Source: Meandrina meandrites (Eukaryota > Cnidaria > Anthozoa > Scleractinia > Meandrinidae). From it: a stretch of DNA of 64,000 bases. How positions within the stretch are numbered: position 1 is the first letter of the stretch; the number at the start of each line of letters is the position of its first letter. Under the pieces are notes generated by a model. It searched no databases and was not told the DNA's origin. It saw only the letters and a program-made list of their open reading frames with translations. Positions 11,389 to 23,407 of this stretch are shown piece after piece. The stretch is from assembly GCA_963693305.1 (NCBI GenBank), contig OY855905.1:33496750-33560749 (forward strand), read 5' to 3'. The position numbers and the translations under genes are program-made.

Positions 11389-12969
11389 AAAAAAAAAATA
11401 TCCAAATGGCGTATTTAAACGACATTTCAGAGATACCTTAAGAGCCGGTCCACGTAAGGTTCGAGTAATTTTGGAACTAGCCAAAAACATCCCTATCAAC
11501 CCTTTGAAACAAAAAATCTGATCGCGTGACAACCAATAAAATTTTGACTCCCTTGGGGCCAATTTTTGTACTGAAATTTAGCCAACTTTCCATGTCTCTC
11601 ATGACAACATAGAAGGCATAACCTCCAACCAAATCACGGCCCTTTTTTAACCACGATTTCTGCCTTGTGGAAATCGTATTCATTTCTCCAGGTTTCGCTT
11701 CACTGAAGAGGTTGCAAGGTCTCAATTTTGCTGCGCCACACCACCAACTACGCATTACAAAATGTCAGAAATGGTCAGAAATGTAGGTGGCCAGACTCAA
11801 ACTGACCACGACTAAAATCCTGCCACGGAAAATTGTTCTTTAAAACGCACACAACTATACCACCGAGGAAAATTACCCAGACCTTGTCACTATTTTGGAT
11901 TTAGTCCCTTGATTTAATAAAGATGTGGTCGACTGAGATTACAATAACATAAAGCTAAATTACTAGCGTAGAAGCGGTTCCACATGCCAGACGAGAAAAG
12001 CAAACTACCTTATGTACAATAATGGAAAACAAACATAACTCGAACAAGCTGAAATTAAATGCTGATGAAATAAACTTACTCACCAACGTTTTTGGGTTAA
12101 ATCCTATCTTTATGTCTTGATAAGTTCTTTAGCGATTTCTGATCATTCGATCTCTATCCCCTTCACGCGCGTTACTGATCCGATCATATAGTGCTATTAA
12201 CTGGAACGAAATATATCCCACGTGACATTCTGTAAATCACGGAGCGAAACTTGATGATAGATACCTAGCTGCGCCTACATTACATCGGTTCCACAAAATG
12301 AGCGCTTTCTTTTGAAAATCACCAATCAGCAACTTCCATGAAGAAAACAATTTTAAACCCTGTTTAACTAAACAACATTTAAACATGTTTAAGGTTTGGT
12401 GTGAATGGGATATAAGTTAACCAATTTTTGGCACATTTCAGTACAAAAACTGGTCACAGGGGGATCAAACGTTTACATGTTCAGATTGTATTTATCAAAC
12501 GTTTTAATGCCCATATGATTACTTACCCGTGGATACCTTCCACCAGAAAATGTTTGAGGTAGGGTTTTTTTCAAAATCACTCGAGAACCAAAAATATCAA
12601 AGAAGAATCAAAAATCTGGTTCCTGTAGATAAAGTATGAAGTGATTGGGAGTATTGCTACTGACTCGAAGGAAAGCTAGTGCATCACACGTTAACCACCC
12701 TACCCCTACCCCTTCCACCGATAATAGGCGCTTTTGTGTTTATTATGAAACTCATACTCTAAAGCGTATTTTGCACTTCATACCGTTACAGAGAAGTTCG
12801 AGAATAGACAAAGAAGAGTAGAATGCAAAACAGTCGCTATATAAAATACCAACAGCTTACATTCTGACGAAGGAAAGAAAGAAAGAAGGGCAAGTAAAGA
12901 AACTACTTTTCTGGATATTATGGAAACAACACTTAATCTACAGGTTGATGTCAATTTACGATTTTATGC

Positions 12970-12975
12970 TTTATT
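12970..12975 (-). promoter_or_regulatory. Candidate polyadenylation signal of Dkk-D
   Basis: TTTATT on the plus strand reads AATAAA on the minus strand, about 80 bp after the Dkk-D stop codon at 13054-13056. Confidence 0.4.
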
Positions 12976-13053
12976 TTTTAGATTAATGTTTTTACAAATC
13001 AATTTTTGTTAATTCCTCGGCTGTTTCCATTTGAGTGTACAGTTTTTCACTTC

Positions 13054-16000
13054 TTAGAACTTTAGTTTTTTACTTTTCTCTTCGTTTTTGTCCTTGCTTG
13101 ATTTTATTTCATGTGGGTAAGCTTCATCATCAAGTGACTTTGTCTCCTCTGAACTGTCCTCGTAGGCTCGGATGCAGGCCCTACGTCCAAAGAACCTGGA
13201 AAACAAATTTGACTAATCAGCATCTTAAATCTTATCATATCAATAATCTTGCAGTTATTAAATTTGTCATGCACCGCATCCAGTAGATACTTGAAACTGC
13301 GTACGTGTAGTATGGCTCCTCTGACATACAAGAAAGTTATCATAAAAGGTCCATCCTTTCCCCAATCCACCATACCCCTTACGACCCTTATAATGAACAA
13401 ACACGAAACTAAAACAAACACTAAACTAAATTTCAGAGAACTTGAAACTTTGCGTAAACCCGACCTGCAAGGACTTATGTTAGGCATCAAGCCATTGAAA
13501 AGTATAATACCTCTTGCAATTTCCTTTCTCTTTATACAGTAAATGTCGACATAAAGGAAACAGCTATTCGATCAAGCACCAACAGCAACGTCTAAGTTTG
13601 CTGCTTTTTAACCAGTGCCTTCCTTTTGTCTTCGTTATTTTCCAGATCGATGGTTTTGTCTTGTGTTTGACACATTGACACCTACTCCTAACATGTAAAA
13701 CACGTAACACAGGGCCAATATATTTTCGGACATTTCTATGCAAAAACATGCCCAACAACAAACGATACTAGAACATCATACCCAACAGTCCTGCACACCA
13801 GCCCCTTCTTGCAGTAGTTGGACACGTCCTCGGCCCTTCTGAACAGATCAAACAGGCTGGAGTGGCCACACGTAGCTCCCTCTCCAAGCTTGGCCATGCA
13901 CACACGGCTAAAGCGACTGATGTCAGGCTGCTCCCTGCAGCTAAGTTCTTCGTCAGTGGAATGGCATTCGCTGTCTGAGTCACAGAATGTACCTATGAAT
14001 AGACGATAATCCAGTTTAGAAATGATGTTTAAGTTATCAAAAGGTTCTTAAAAAGATGACAGCTGACGTTTAAGAGGCCAAGGCGTTTGAATACAGCCAC
14101 CTCTCATCGGATCAGGCCAGGAACGTGTGGCGAGCTCTTCCTTGGCATTCGCCGTTCTTTAGCATTCTATTGCACTGCATTACTATTGCATATATACATG
14201 GTAGTTACCCGAAAAATAACTAACAAAAAGAATATTTCTGTTACCCAGACCCGACGACCAAGTGCAACTCAAACTTGGCACAAATGTTGGATGTCACGTA
14301 TGTGATCATCAGGAAATCATCTTGACAGACCGGTGGATAAATATGGTGCATTCTGTCCAAATTATGGCGACCTCTTATAACAATGGCCATTGTACATTGA
14401 ACAGTTTTATTCACGAGAGCCATATATTTAGATATTCGCTGACTGTGGTTTGGTAACCAGACCTCGGTTATTAATTGGACTACCTAAACCTTAATTGGAC
14501 TATCTAAACGTGTTGTGTATTGTTTGCCGCTATCTTTACCTTATATCTCTCATGCTTGAAATAAAATGAGTATTGCAAAGGTTTAAAGGTTAAGTTCTCG
14601 TAACCAAATTTCATGGCTAACTGTAGCAAACGCTTTAGCAAGATCAAAGAATATACCAATTTTTTTTTCCTGATGTCATCAAAATTTTAAAGTTTTATGT
14701 GTTTATCCTACAAAACGTTTCGTTTCACATGTGCCAAACACATTCCAGATACTCGCAGTTTCGGAGATAAACATTTTGAAAATTAGGATGTCTCGGATGA
14801 ACGTGTTTCATAAAATTTCTGACCGTGCTTAACCCGGATTATGCCAGGGTTTGGAGTAGCAGTCACTGAACTACTTGTGACGTCACAATTTGCATGTCAG
14901 CGGAATTTGGTGATAAGCAAGTGATACGGCTAGGACAGATCTTTTCACCATGATTGTTCATTTTGCATATCAACTGCATTCTGACAGAGCTAATCGAAAA
15001 AAAATCATGATCAGTTTTTGGTGCAAAATTAGAGGTAAAACAGGCCACTACACTTGTAAATGATGATCAAGTTCCAAATTTTGGCTTATGTGCATGCGCC
15101 AAAGTATATTATTGTACAATTAATAGGCCAATTTAGCATCGTTGTACGGAAAAGAAAAACACTTTAACGGTTAAAAAGACGGGTTTTAGACAATATCAAT
15201 ACTAAAAGGGGTACCTTTACGGTATTTTCCAATTTTCAGACGTAGATGATAAATTAGAAATCAATTACATCTAAAGAGTTTTTGTAAGAGAAAGCAACGT
15301 GTCTTTGCAACATGTCCCTTCGTGTGCCAGGACCTTTATTTTTTATCCAAATATTAGTGTTGTTAATGCTATCTTCATGGATATTTCTTATCAAGAGAAA
15401 TATAATGGTCTCAAAGCTATTATTAACAGAACAATACTTTTAATTTAGTTGTTCAGTAGCCAATAGTATTTCGACAACTAAACTAAAAGTGTGTTCACAC
15501 TAGGCCGAAACATTATTAGTCTGATCACGAATGAAACATGTTTCGCTCTGAAAAGAGTTCACATCAGACGGTGCGTTTCGCGAATCATGATCGAAACATG
15601 TTTATTCTGAGTATGATTGAAACAACCTCACGAGGTAGTTTCAATCATGATCAGATGAAACATGTTAAAAATGGCAGACATGCGGAGAGGACGCGAGTGC
15701 CCAAAAGATCTAAATTTGGGCGTACTATGAGAAAAAATGTTTAGTTAAAATAAAGGCCGATGTAGCGAAACGACTGCAATTATTGGCGATGGGTTGAGAG
15801 CAGAATATTTGCTGCCAAACCTATCGACAGCGGCTACAAGCGCAATGCAAAACCAAAATTTACAAACAATTCTTCATGTACCGAAGATAGCGCACATGCT
15901 GTCTGGTCGCTAAACGCTGGAAAGCCCTTCTCCTCCGAAGGGATTAAAAATTGACAATTAACCAAAGAATCATTGGTCATGTTATAGTAAGATTTATGCA

Positions 16001-19000
16001 AGTACCGCAGGACCGCAATCAGTTACACAACCAGGCTTGAAACTGACATATGATGTGAGCAATGCATCAACAAACAAGCTAAGGTGAAAATTGTTTTGTT
16101 GAAACATGTTTACTCTAAAGATGTTTCGGGTTTAATGCATGAACACAGCTTTAGTTTGCCTTGCATAAGATAAACAGATGGAGGACAGTCAATTGACATG
16201 AATTTACACGCCATAAGAACCTATATTTCCCCATTATCCGAAGGTATTATTCTCAGAGCAGGTGCCAAACGCCTGTACAAATAGTTTTAGGATAAAGAAG
16301 GATTGCGTTGTTACAAAATTAACCAAAATATTCTACTCAGTTAAAAAAAGGGGATGGTTGCATAACACGGTGTAGTTTTCTTTCAAGAGAAATAGCTTCA
16401 TTATTTCATGCAATTAGCTTTTGGCGTGTAGAACTGTTGCTAAATCTTTATTAATCAGAAAACCCGGCATACAGACGCAACTTGCCAATTAAAAATAAAC
16501 CCCAAAAAGAATAACATTTCTTTCTTGCTTAGCTAGGAGAGGTTTTTTACTGGCGTCTTGCATAGAATTTTCCTTGCTGTCTTTATGGCTGGCCTTCGGA
16601 GCTCGCGAAGGCGCCAACAGTACAAAAATGGATTAATGGCTGAATTCATAAACGCTGCAGTATCGGTTAAGTTCCAATCAACCGTCCAGCGATTGTGGAA
16701 AAAAAATAAAATTGTCATGGAAATAAATAGCGGTGTATAACACAGAATCATCACAACGTAATATATAAAGGTGTTTTTGGCACTTTTTGCCGATCGCTGC
16801 ATGCTGCTTTCGTTGTTTAAACTTCCCATAGCGTGTCGCTGAGCGAGGATTTGTAACTGATGCCGACGAACGATACGATAAATTCTGACATAACAAGCAG
16901 TAGAGAGCAAGAGGTAAATAGGAATGCTAACAGCTATAACAAAATAATAAGCAGCAATTTTCCAAAAAGCAAAGAACGATACAAGGAAGTTCAACAACCA
17001 AAGAGTCACAATGATTTACTTTGCACGGTGGATGGTCACCACATTTGGATATCTCATGTGGTATTGAAGAGCCAGGAACCGATCCACACTTATGGCCGTT
17101 ATTGTACTGGGAGAGACACCAACTCCAGTAACCGCCATAGTGGTCATTGGCTGATACAAGAAACTAAATTTTGTTAATTCATACGCAATGTAAAGCGGTT
17201 GTACGACAAGGCCAACGAGAAGCTCTGACACAGCCAGACTGCAGAGGAACATTATGGATGGCGAGTGAAGCGTAGGGGTTCTCAATATGGCAGCCAACAC
17301 CAGTGAATTTCCAGTAATGGACATGAGCATCAATGGAGCATTAAGGACGCAGTTTATGATCACAGTAGTCTCAGGACGGTAGTTGTTTTCGTTAAGCTGA
17401 TCATTTTCTGTTATGTTCTCCATGCTGCGTTTTAAATGTTTTCCGGCAAACACTAAAATGCGGTATATTTTTGCCAGAAACTAAGCATATGGTTAAAGTG
17501 TATATGACACGAAAAATATTTCCTGCTAAAAAATGGTAAAATACTGAATAAACAATATCTCTTAAACTGTTGAAACAGTGTTCTTGGAACTTGTCACAAC
17601 AAATATGCATCACAAAAGAAACAAAATGACATCCTCAGTGCCGTTGCCATAACAACAGTTTTGTGTTGCCAAGTTTCAAGAACACTGCTTCAATATTTCC
17701 AGAGATATTTTTTTATTCAGTATTTTACCATTTTTTTAGTTGCAAACTTCATGATGTTATCACTAATCTAATTTGCATAATAGAAAAATGTCAATATCTC
17801 TAAAACGAAAAAAGATATTTCAAAAAGAACAACGCCATTTTTCTGTATTTCGAAAGGCCTTTCAAATAAGCAGAAAATATTTTCCATGTCATATACACTT
17901 TAAACAAAAAAATACAGCGTTTTGGGAATGTAAATGAATTCTGTGTTTTGTAATCTATTTAATATATTAGAAATGGCCTATTTTGATTTCGGATTATCGC
18001 ACTGCGTAGAATGGACGACCTTGCAACGATATATCGTAAATTAAGGATTTTAACAATTCTATGTTACTAGTGGCACAGCTAGAAGAAAATAATGTTTAAG
18101 AATATCTTCTCTTGGTATGGTTTAGTTACAGCGCAGATGTTTTGTAATAGTTATCGCTAGATCTGTTCCCAGGAAACTAATCTGTGAGATTATAATGTAG
18201 AAGTTATTTCTACATTTGTTTACTTAAGGCCAATGAAACGAAAATTATTTCTTTTGACCTTCCGCTTCCCTCCACTTCAATTTCTTTCGATTTTCTGTCC
18301 AATTTTTAATATTATTTTTGTTCACTTTTTGGTACTCTGGCAAATTAAAATACCAATCTATATTTAACAATTATTCACCGAAGTGGAGGTGAATAGCGGT
18401 GGAAGCGGCGAGGTAAATATCCTCTACTTTCACCGACACTGAGGTGAATAATTGTTTTAGTACATACCACACAAGTTGAATAACTAGCGGACCAAAACAT
18501 TACTTTCGGTAAGCAAAGCGACGCGCGAAGCCATTTTGGTAAACTTCCGCTGCTCGGAGGTGAATAGTACTTTGCTAATCACCTCCGCGTTAGCCAATCA
18601 GCGCGCGCGGAAAGCACTATTCACTTGTGTGGTATATACTAAATCTCGTTATCATTTTCCAGTGGCCAGATTCAATATCATTTGCATTTCTAATACTTTG
18701 ATATTACGAATGTTTGCATATCAACTTATTATCTAGGGTTTAAACACTTTATTGAAAGCCGGGCTTTTATGTTTGTATCGCTTGTTTGCACTATTATATA
18801 ATAATCTTCGATCTGCACTTTCAGATCGCGCAGTGTCATCGTCGAGATGCACAATACCTGTATTACCTGTTTGTGGGTTTTCCAGAGTTGGGCGTGTACA
18901 TGGCACATTTTCAACAAATGAGAGATTAATAAGTACCACTTTGTATTTGTTCGAATGGTGACCATTGCCGTGACTGCTGTCATTATAAGGATTTAATTTC

Positions 19001-21415
19001 ACTTTTTTTCTCCATTGTTGCAGTTTCGAATTCTAAGGTAGGTCCTTTTTAATTGTCTCTCAGGCTGGTTTGCTGTGAAAACTATTTTTTTACAGGTTTC
19101 GTAATTTCCCGCCTCGTTCGTATCAAAAGTTTGAAACCTTTGCATGGTTTTGTGTTGTAAACTTATAGTAATATTAATATTGTTTTTCTTAAGATTGCTT
19201 TTTTTTAAGAAAAAAAAATAGCAATTACCGGTATTTTACTCGTGCAAGCCAACATATCCTGGATTGGGTAAAAGCTAAACGTTATAAGCACGTGAACTGA
19301 ACCATTGTTATAATAATGAAACAAGAGAAACAAGAAATGGGAACGTTAGCTTTTGGAACCAGATATATATCATCAATCAGAAAAAGAAAATGATCTGTTT
19401 GAGCCACTTAATAAGAATGCACATAAAATTCATTAAAATAAATATATTTTAAACGAGTTCTAACCTGAACTTCCTTCCTCAGAGTTCTTTATACAGCGGC
19501 CCCAGGTACATCTGTATTGCCCTTCACACTGGTCCTTCTGAGTGCAAGCGGCACCATCGCTCAAACGGTCCTTACATACGCTGAAAAACGCGTCACAATA
19601 CTGCTCTTTCTTGCAGTCAGCCGATTGGGCGCATTTCTGAAGTATTAAAATGTGGAATCAATTTTAAATCTAGTCGTGAATTAAATTATCAAATAGGGAT
19701 AGGAACCCTCCTTGCTTGGACACAGGAAACCCCGTGTAAAACGTGTGTGACTCTGGGGAATAGAAAAGGAAGGCCTGTAAACAGTGTCTGTTTTTAATTT
19801 GAGGATAAATAAATGAAAATTAAACACATCCAATTTATTATAAACACTTCTTATAACTAAAAACGGGATTTTAAATAAGTCAGACACAACATATACAACA
19901 CAATTATCGTTTAAATTGATTGTTTTGATTTGCTGTTAATTGTACAAACTGTTACCAAGGTAACCGTCCGTGTTTTTTATGATTAACCTTCAGTCGCAGT
20001 ATAACTTGAAATAACTTTCACTTATCGGGGGTCAAAGCATCATTGACTTGTCGTGTCTGATCTAAAGTCAAACTGTCTTGGTCGTTTACTTTTCTCGCTC
20101 GATTAAATTGCACAGCCTTGACTCGGATCGATCGATCGACGGACCATAAAACCTACACACAAGATGGTGCCCCTGAGAATGAAACTGATTTTCAGCTTTC
20201 TGCAGATTGCTTGTATTCGAAAATAATTTTATTCACGATTATTTCATACTTTCCGCTATTATTGAGGTTATATTCATCTTCTAAATAACGACATTTGGCA
20301 TTCTATTTTTGGCGTAGCAGGTCTCCTGGCCGGTACCAGTCAACGGCTATCAGCTTCTGAAGACCAAAAAAAAACTTATATCATAAAGTTTGTGAAGTTT
20401 AAGTGAAAAAATATTTTTGACCTGACAGTTATTTTACCGAAAAACTCTCTTTCTACAACTCTGACTAAATTACACAAAATCGAAACTAGTCGAATTTATA
20501 AACACGGCAGACAGAAAATCACCGACAAACAAACATGCTATAATCATGGCAGTTGATACGCTTTCTCGAAGTACTAATAGAAACGATTGAATCATTGTCT
20601 TAAAATTTGGATTATCTGTAAAACTTAACTCTGGGCCACATTTGTGTCGATGTCAATAAAATTCCACGTAAAGCAAACCAAGTGCCACAATCTTTTTCAT
20701 GCGGTCAAGCATTTGCGTTCAGTCTCGGAAAATTTGACAGAAATGAAATATATTTATTGTTCAGCTATTGAAGCCATTTAGCATGTTGTCGCCACTTACA
20801 AAATGAAGTCTTATCGCACGAACGTAGAAGAATTTATTTACTCGATCTCTAAACTTCCGGACTAAACACTTCGTGAGGATTTAGGTGCACCCTTTCGCTT
20901 ACCTGCCCATCAAAATCATCGCGGAATTGCGGTCCAAACGGTCCAAAGTCGAATTCCATAGTGGAGGGTATGTTGACTTTTCCATCCTTACCCTTGGGTA
21001 GCTTGCCTTTATCAAGGGTAGTTATAGATTTGTAAACCTTGGACAGAACGTGCGGTGAGCTCTTGTTATCGGCGGACACAGTCTCCGACGTGACACTGTA
21101 AGTCTTGAAAGGACCGTGCGTTGAGTTTTTAGTTGTGGTCGTCGTTTTGGTCTTGCCGGGTTTACCATCAGCGAGCTTCTGTCCTGTGAAGAGATTTTCC
21201 AGCTGCTCTCTTATATGCGACAAGGCACCGAAATTTGGAATCGGAATGCGAAGCGCGAACCCCGGAAACTCGCTCTTTCCTTCTGACTCGCTGGGTTCTT
21301 TGCTTTCTTCGACTTCCTTCTGGTCTTTAGCTAATTCATGTTTTTTAGCCTTTTTGGCTTCAATGCAAAGTGTGGTCAAAGCTAAAAGCACAAGCAAAAC
21401 TAGTAGCTTGTTCAT
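13054..21415 (-). CDS. Dkk-D: Dickkopf-3-like secreted protein, complete, 345 aa
   Basis: Exons 21415-20903, 19636-19465, 13992-13782 and 13195-13054; phases 0, 1 and 2; 1038 nt in all. Exon 1 holds a strong signal peptide (MNKLLVLLVLLALTTLCIEA) and a long K/E/S/T-rich linker of about 150 aa. Exon 2 is a reduced DKK_N domain (KCAQSADCKKEQYC to WGRC) with eight rather than ten cysteines. Exon 3 is the second domain (TFCDSDSEC to CKKGLVCRTVG), also eight cysteines, and exon 4 adds the last cysteine (RRACIRAY) and an acidic/lysine-rich tail. Human DKK3 is 350 aa and also has an N-terminal extension and an acidic C-terminus, so this is the most DKK3-like member by length and layout. The 5.5-kb second intron contains a same-strand GPCR pseudogene. 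Function (secreted signalling modulator) is inferred from the family. Confidence 0.92.
14001..16532. other. Dkk-D intron 2, 3' part
   Basis: Intronic, AT-rich, no supported gene. A palindrome of about 42 bp lies near 15616-15657 (ATGATTGAAAC...GTTTCAATCAT), set in a stretch with several copies of GAAACATG. Short open frames here lack any motif. Confidence 0.4.
16533..17453 (-). pseudogene. Class A GPCR (melanocortin/adenosine-like) with one in-frame stop
   Basis: One uninterrupted reading register on the minus strand from 17453 to 16533 encodes seven membrane segments, split only by a TAA at 17018-17016 in the second intracellular loop. Before it: an N-terminal tail with NIT glycosylation site, TM1 with GNSLVLAAIL, TM2 (LAVSELLVGLVVQPLY) and TM3 ending ISVDRFLALQYHMRYPNVVT (DRF in place of DRY). 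After it: TM4 to TM7, ending NSAINPFLYCWRL (the NPxxY motif) and a short tail. There is no cysteine at the head of TM3 and the second extracellular loop is very short, both typical of melanocortin-type (MECA) receptors. It has no introns and lies inside Dkk-D intron 2 on the same strand. Everything but the stop looks intact, so this is a very young pseudogene, a segregating null allele or a sequence error. Confidence 0.88.
17493..17903. mobile_element. TTAA-bounded inverted-repeat element upstream of the GPCR
   Basis: The left end TTAAAGTGTATATGACA matches the reverse complement of the right end, TGTCATATACACTTTAA, and both finish at TTAA. A second, internal inverted pair (GGTAAAATACTGAATAAA and its complement) makes most of the 411 bp self-complementary. 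It begins 40 bp upstream of the GPCR start codon and would lie in its promoter or 5' UTR. Confidence 0.65.
18365..18640. repeat. Inverted-repeat element with GTGAATA motifs in Dkk-D intron
   Basis: Several inverted and direct copies of AGGTGAATA/TATTCACC occur, with a GC-rich core CAATCAGCGCGCGCGGAAAG. ACCACACAAG and TGTGTGGTAT pair across the element. A related arrangement with TATCCACCACTAGCCACC lies at about 45125-45240 in a SHANK intron, so this is probably a dispersed repeat family. Confidence 0.5.
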
Positions 21416-23407
21416 TATTGTGGTCGAAGTTTAAGTTCGAGGCTGGTTTGTACCACTTGAACGTAAAACGCTTATCAGTTGGAGCCTGTTTATGGAAGAC
21501 TGATCTACCCCTAAACAAACTGAGACATCACATGCACGTGGTCTAACGCAATTTGTTGCAAGCGGTTTAATTATTAATTTGTTGAGATAATTGAACAGGA
21601 ATTGTCGCTAATGGCACATCCTTCCTTGGCTCTTTGTCATTTTAAGTGGCAGCTTATTGAGGGCCATTTCGGTAATGGATTTTTGTGCTATGAAATAAGT
21701 TGCAGTATTCGGCAGTTTGCAGTAACATAAAAAAACATTGACGAACTAAAATTTAGCTCTTTTAAAACAGGACGGTTTATGCAAACTTGTTAATTTAATA
21801 ACTGTGTTGGCTCCAAGGTTCCCTGAAGACATAACATGCAAACAAAGTGATCTAAAATGCGTATGGTATTTGAAAACTGCGGCAAAAGCTCAAGTTTATG
21901 ACTGTAACTGATATGATTTGAAATAATGATAAACGTTCGCGTCCTTATTACCAGTTTGTTCCCCTTCTTTCGATGGCCAATAAACGATCTTCTCATCCAA
22001 CAACAAATTGGACATATATAACTGCTCTACTTCCAAGATACTTCAAAACAGCCGAAGCATTCCTGCTGTTTTAATTGCCTGGTCCGGCGGGGCACTCATC
22101 CGTTTCAGCCAGACTATTTCTAGTATTCATAATCCTAAAGAAAACCACTGTTTGAGTGGCCTGCACTGAACAGGTCTGAACAGGCTATCGTTTGAGATTA
22201 TCTCTACAATGCCCGTATTCAAAGGAAGGTTACAATTCAATATTCAATATAGTATTTCTGCAGCAGAGGAAGTTTTAGATTAAAATTCAGTTTCAAATCA
22301 TAGCCCGATTTAGTGTCAGTTTTCTGCATGAACGCTTTGGCAAACGTGTGAAATCCCAGTAAAATTCACTCAAGAACCTCTTCACGAAATGGGACTTTCA
22401 TTATTTAGTATCTATCGGTTTAGTTCCGATAGTTTTCCTTGCGCTAGTTTGTACTCTTCTTTTGTCTTGCAACCCATCTTTCACAGCTAAGTAATGATGA
22501 GACATCACTTCACCATATTAATAAATTTAAACCCCTTAAGCGAAGGGGACGCGAAATAATGTTTGTTCTACGTACATTGATGGGAATCACACGCTAAATA
22601 ATTTCCGTAAAATTGCCTTCCGAAATGTTCAGCATTTTTAAACTATAACGGCTATTGCATGTGTCGAGCTCCAGACCGACAGGTCTGGATATCGAACCCT
22701 GGCGGGGGTCACCGACTGTGCTGTGTGTAAGACACTCCCACATTGCTACTCTCCACCAAGCAATTTATTGAGTATTAAGCAGACTGTTACAACAACTTGC
22801 AAAATGCTGGGAGATCATCCTGTGATAGACAAGCTTCCTGTCAAGGGGAATGAAACCTAAGCCAGAATAATCCCCATGGCTGTGTGGGGCACATCACTGA
22901 ACACGAGGATGTAATTGAATCATGATCTCTGCCCCAAACCATATGTTTAAGGGTTCGCTAGAAAAATTAAAAGACCCATTAAGTAAATATGGTACTATTA
23001 ACACCTTTTAATCAAATTGACAGCCAACACGTAACAGTTACAGCTGAGGCATGGCCACGCCACAATAAATACTACTTTTCTATTAATTTGTACAAACAAG
23101 GCTCTTGACCAAGCCTTAAACTACATGTCTGTGTTAGCCCAATTTTCTACAAATAGCGCGCACGAGGGCCTATTTAATTGTGCAAATATAACACGTTACA
23201 ATATTGATGCAATAACACGCCACAGTAGAGTAAATATCAAGTAACTTTTTTCACTCATAGAATGGATTCCCCTAACCTTATGCATCAGAAATCTAAGTTG
23301 CATGTCTAGTTTCCTCTTGACTAAATGCACATCTTGTTAGAAGTTGTAAATTTAGGAAGCTACTCTTTTTTCGGCTGATTTCGCAAGCGGAATGATGAGC
23401 CATCAAT
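21416..23407. other. Intergenic region between Dkk-D and Dkk-E
   Basis: The right edge of Dkk-D and the 3' end of Dkk-E bound this 2-kb spacer. A SINE-like segment is noted separately at 22668-22910. No other gene or motif could be supported. Confidence 0.4.
22668..22910 (+). repeat. SINE-like segment
   Basis: The segment contains ATATCGAACCCTGGCGGGGG, GTGTGTAAGACACTCCCACA and further on GGGAGATCATCCTGTGATAG. This order resembles the degenerate body of tRNA-derived SINEs in animal genomes (box-like start, then a TAAGACACT motif). The assignment rests on motif resemblance alone. Confidence 0.4.

Larger units (their letters stand above)
10627..13053. other. Intergenic region between Dkk-C and Dkk-D
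   Basis: No exon with Dickkopf features was recognised here, although the missing first exon of Dkk-C should lie in this interval. The minus-strand frames at 11140-11562 and 11477-11755 have no recognised family and overlap repeat-like sequence. A perfect hairpin lies at 11329-11388. Confidence 0.4.

Noticed and set aside
11140..11562. 140-codon minus frame between Dkk-C and Dkk-D
   Set aside because: No recognised domain; it runs straight through a perfect hairpin, so it is unlikely to be a gene as it stands.
13104..13490. 128-codon minus frame overlapping the Dkk-D last exon
   Set aside because: Wrong register. The true exon starts at 13195 in another frame and gives FFGRRACIRAY and the acidic tail.
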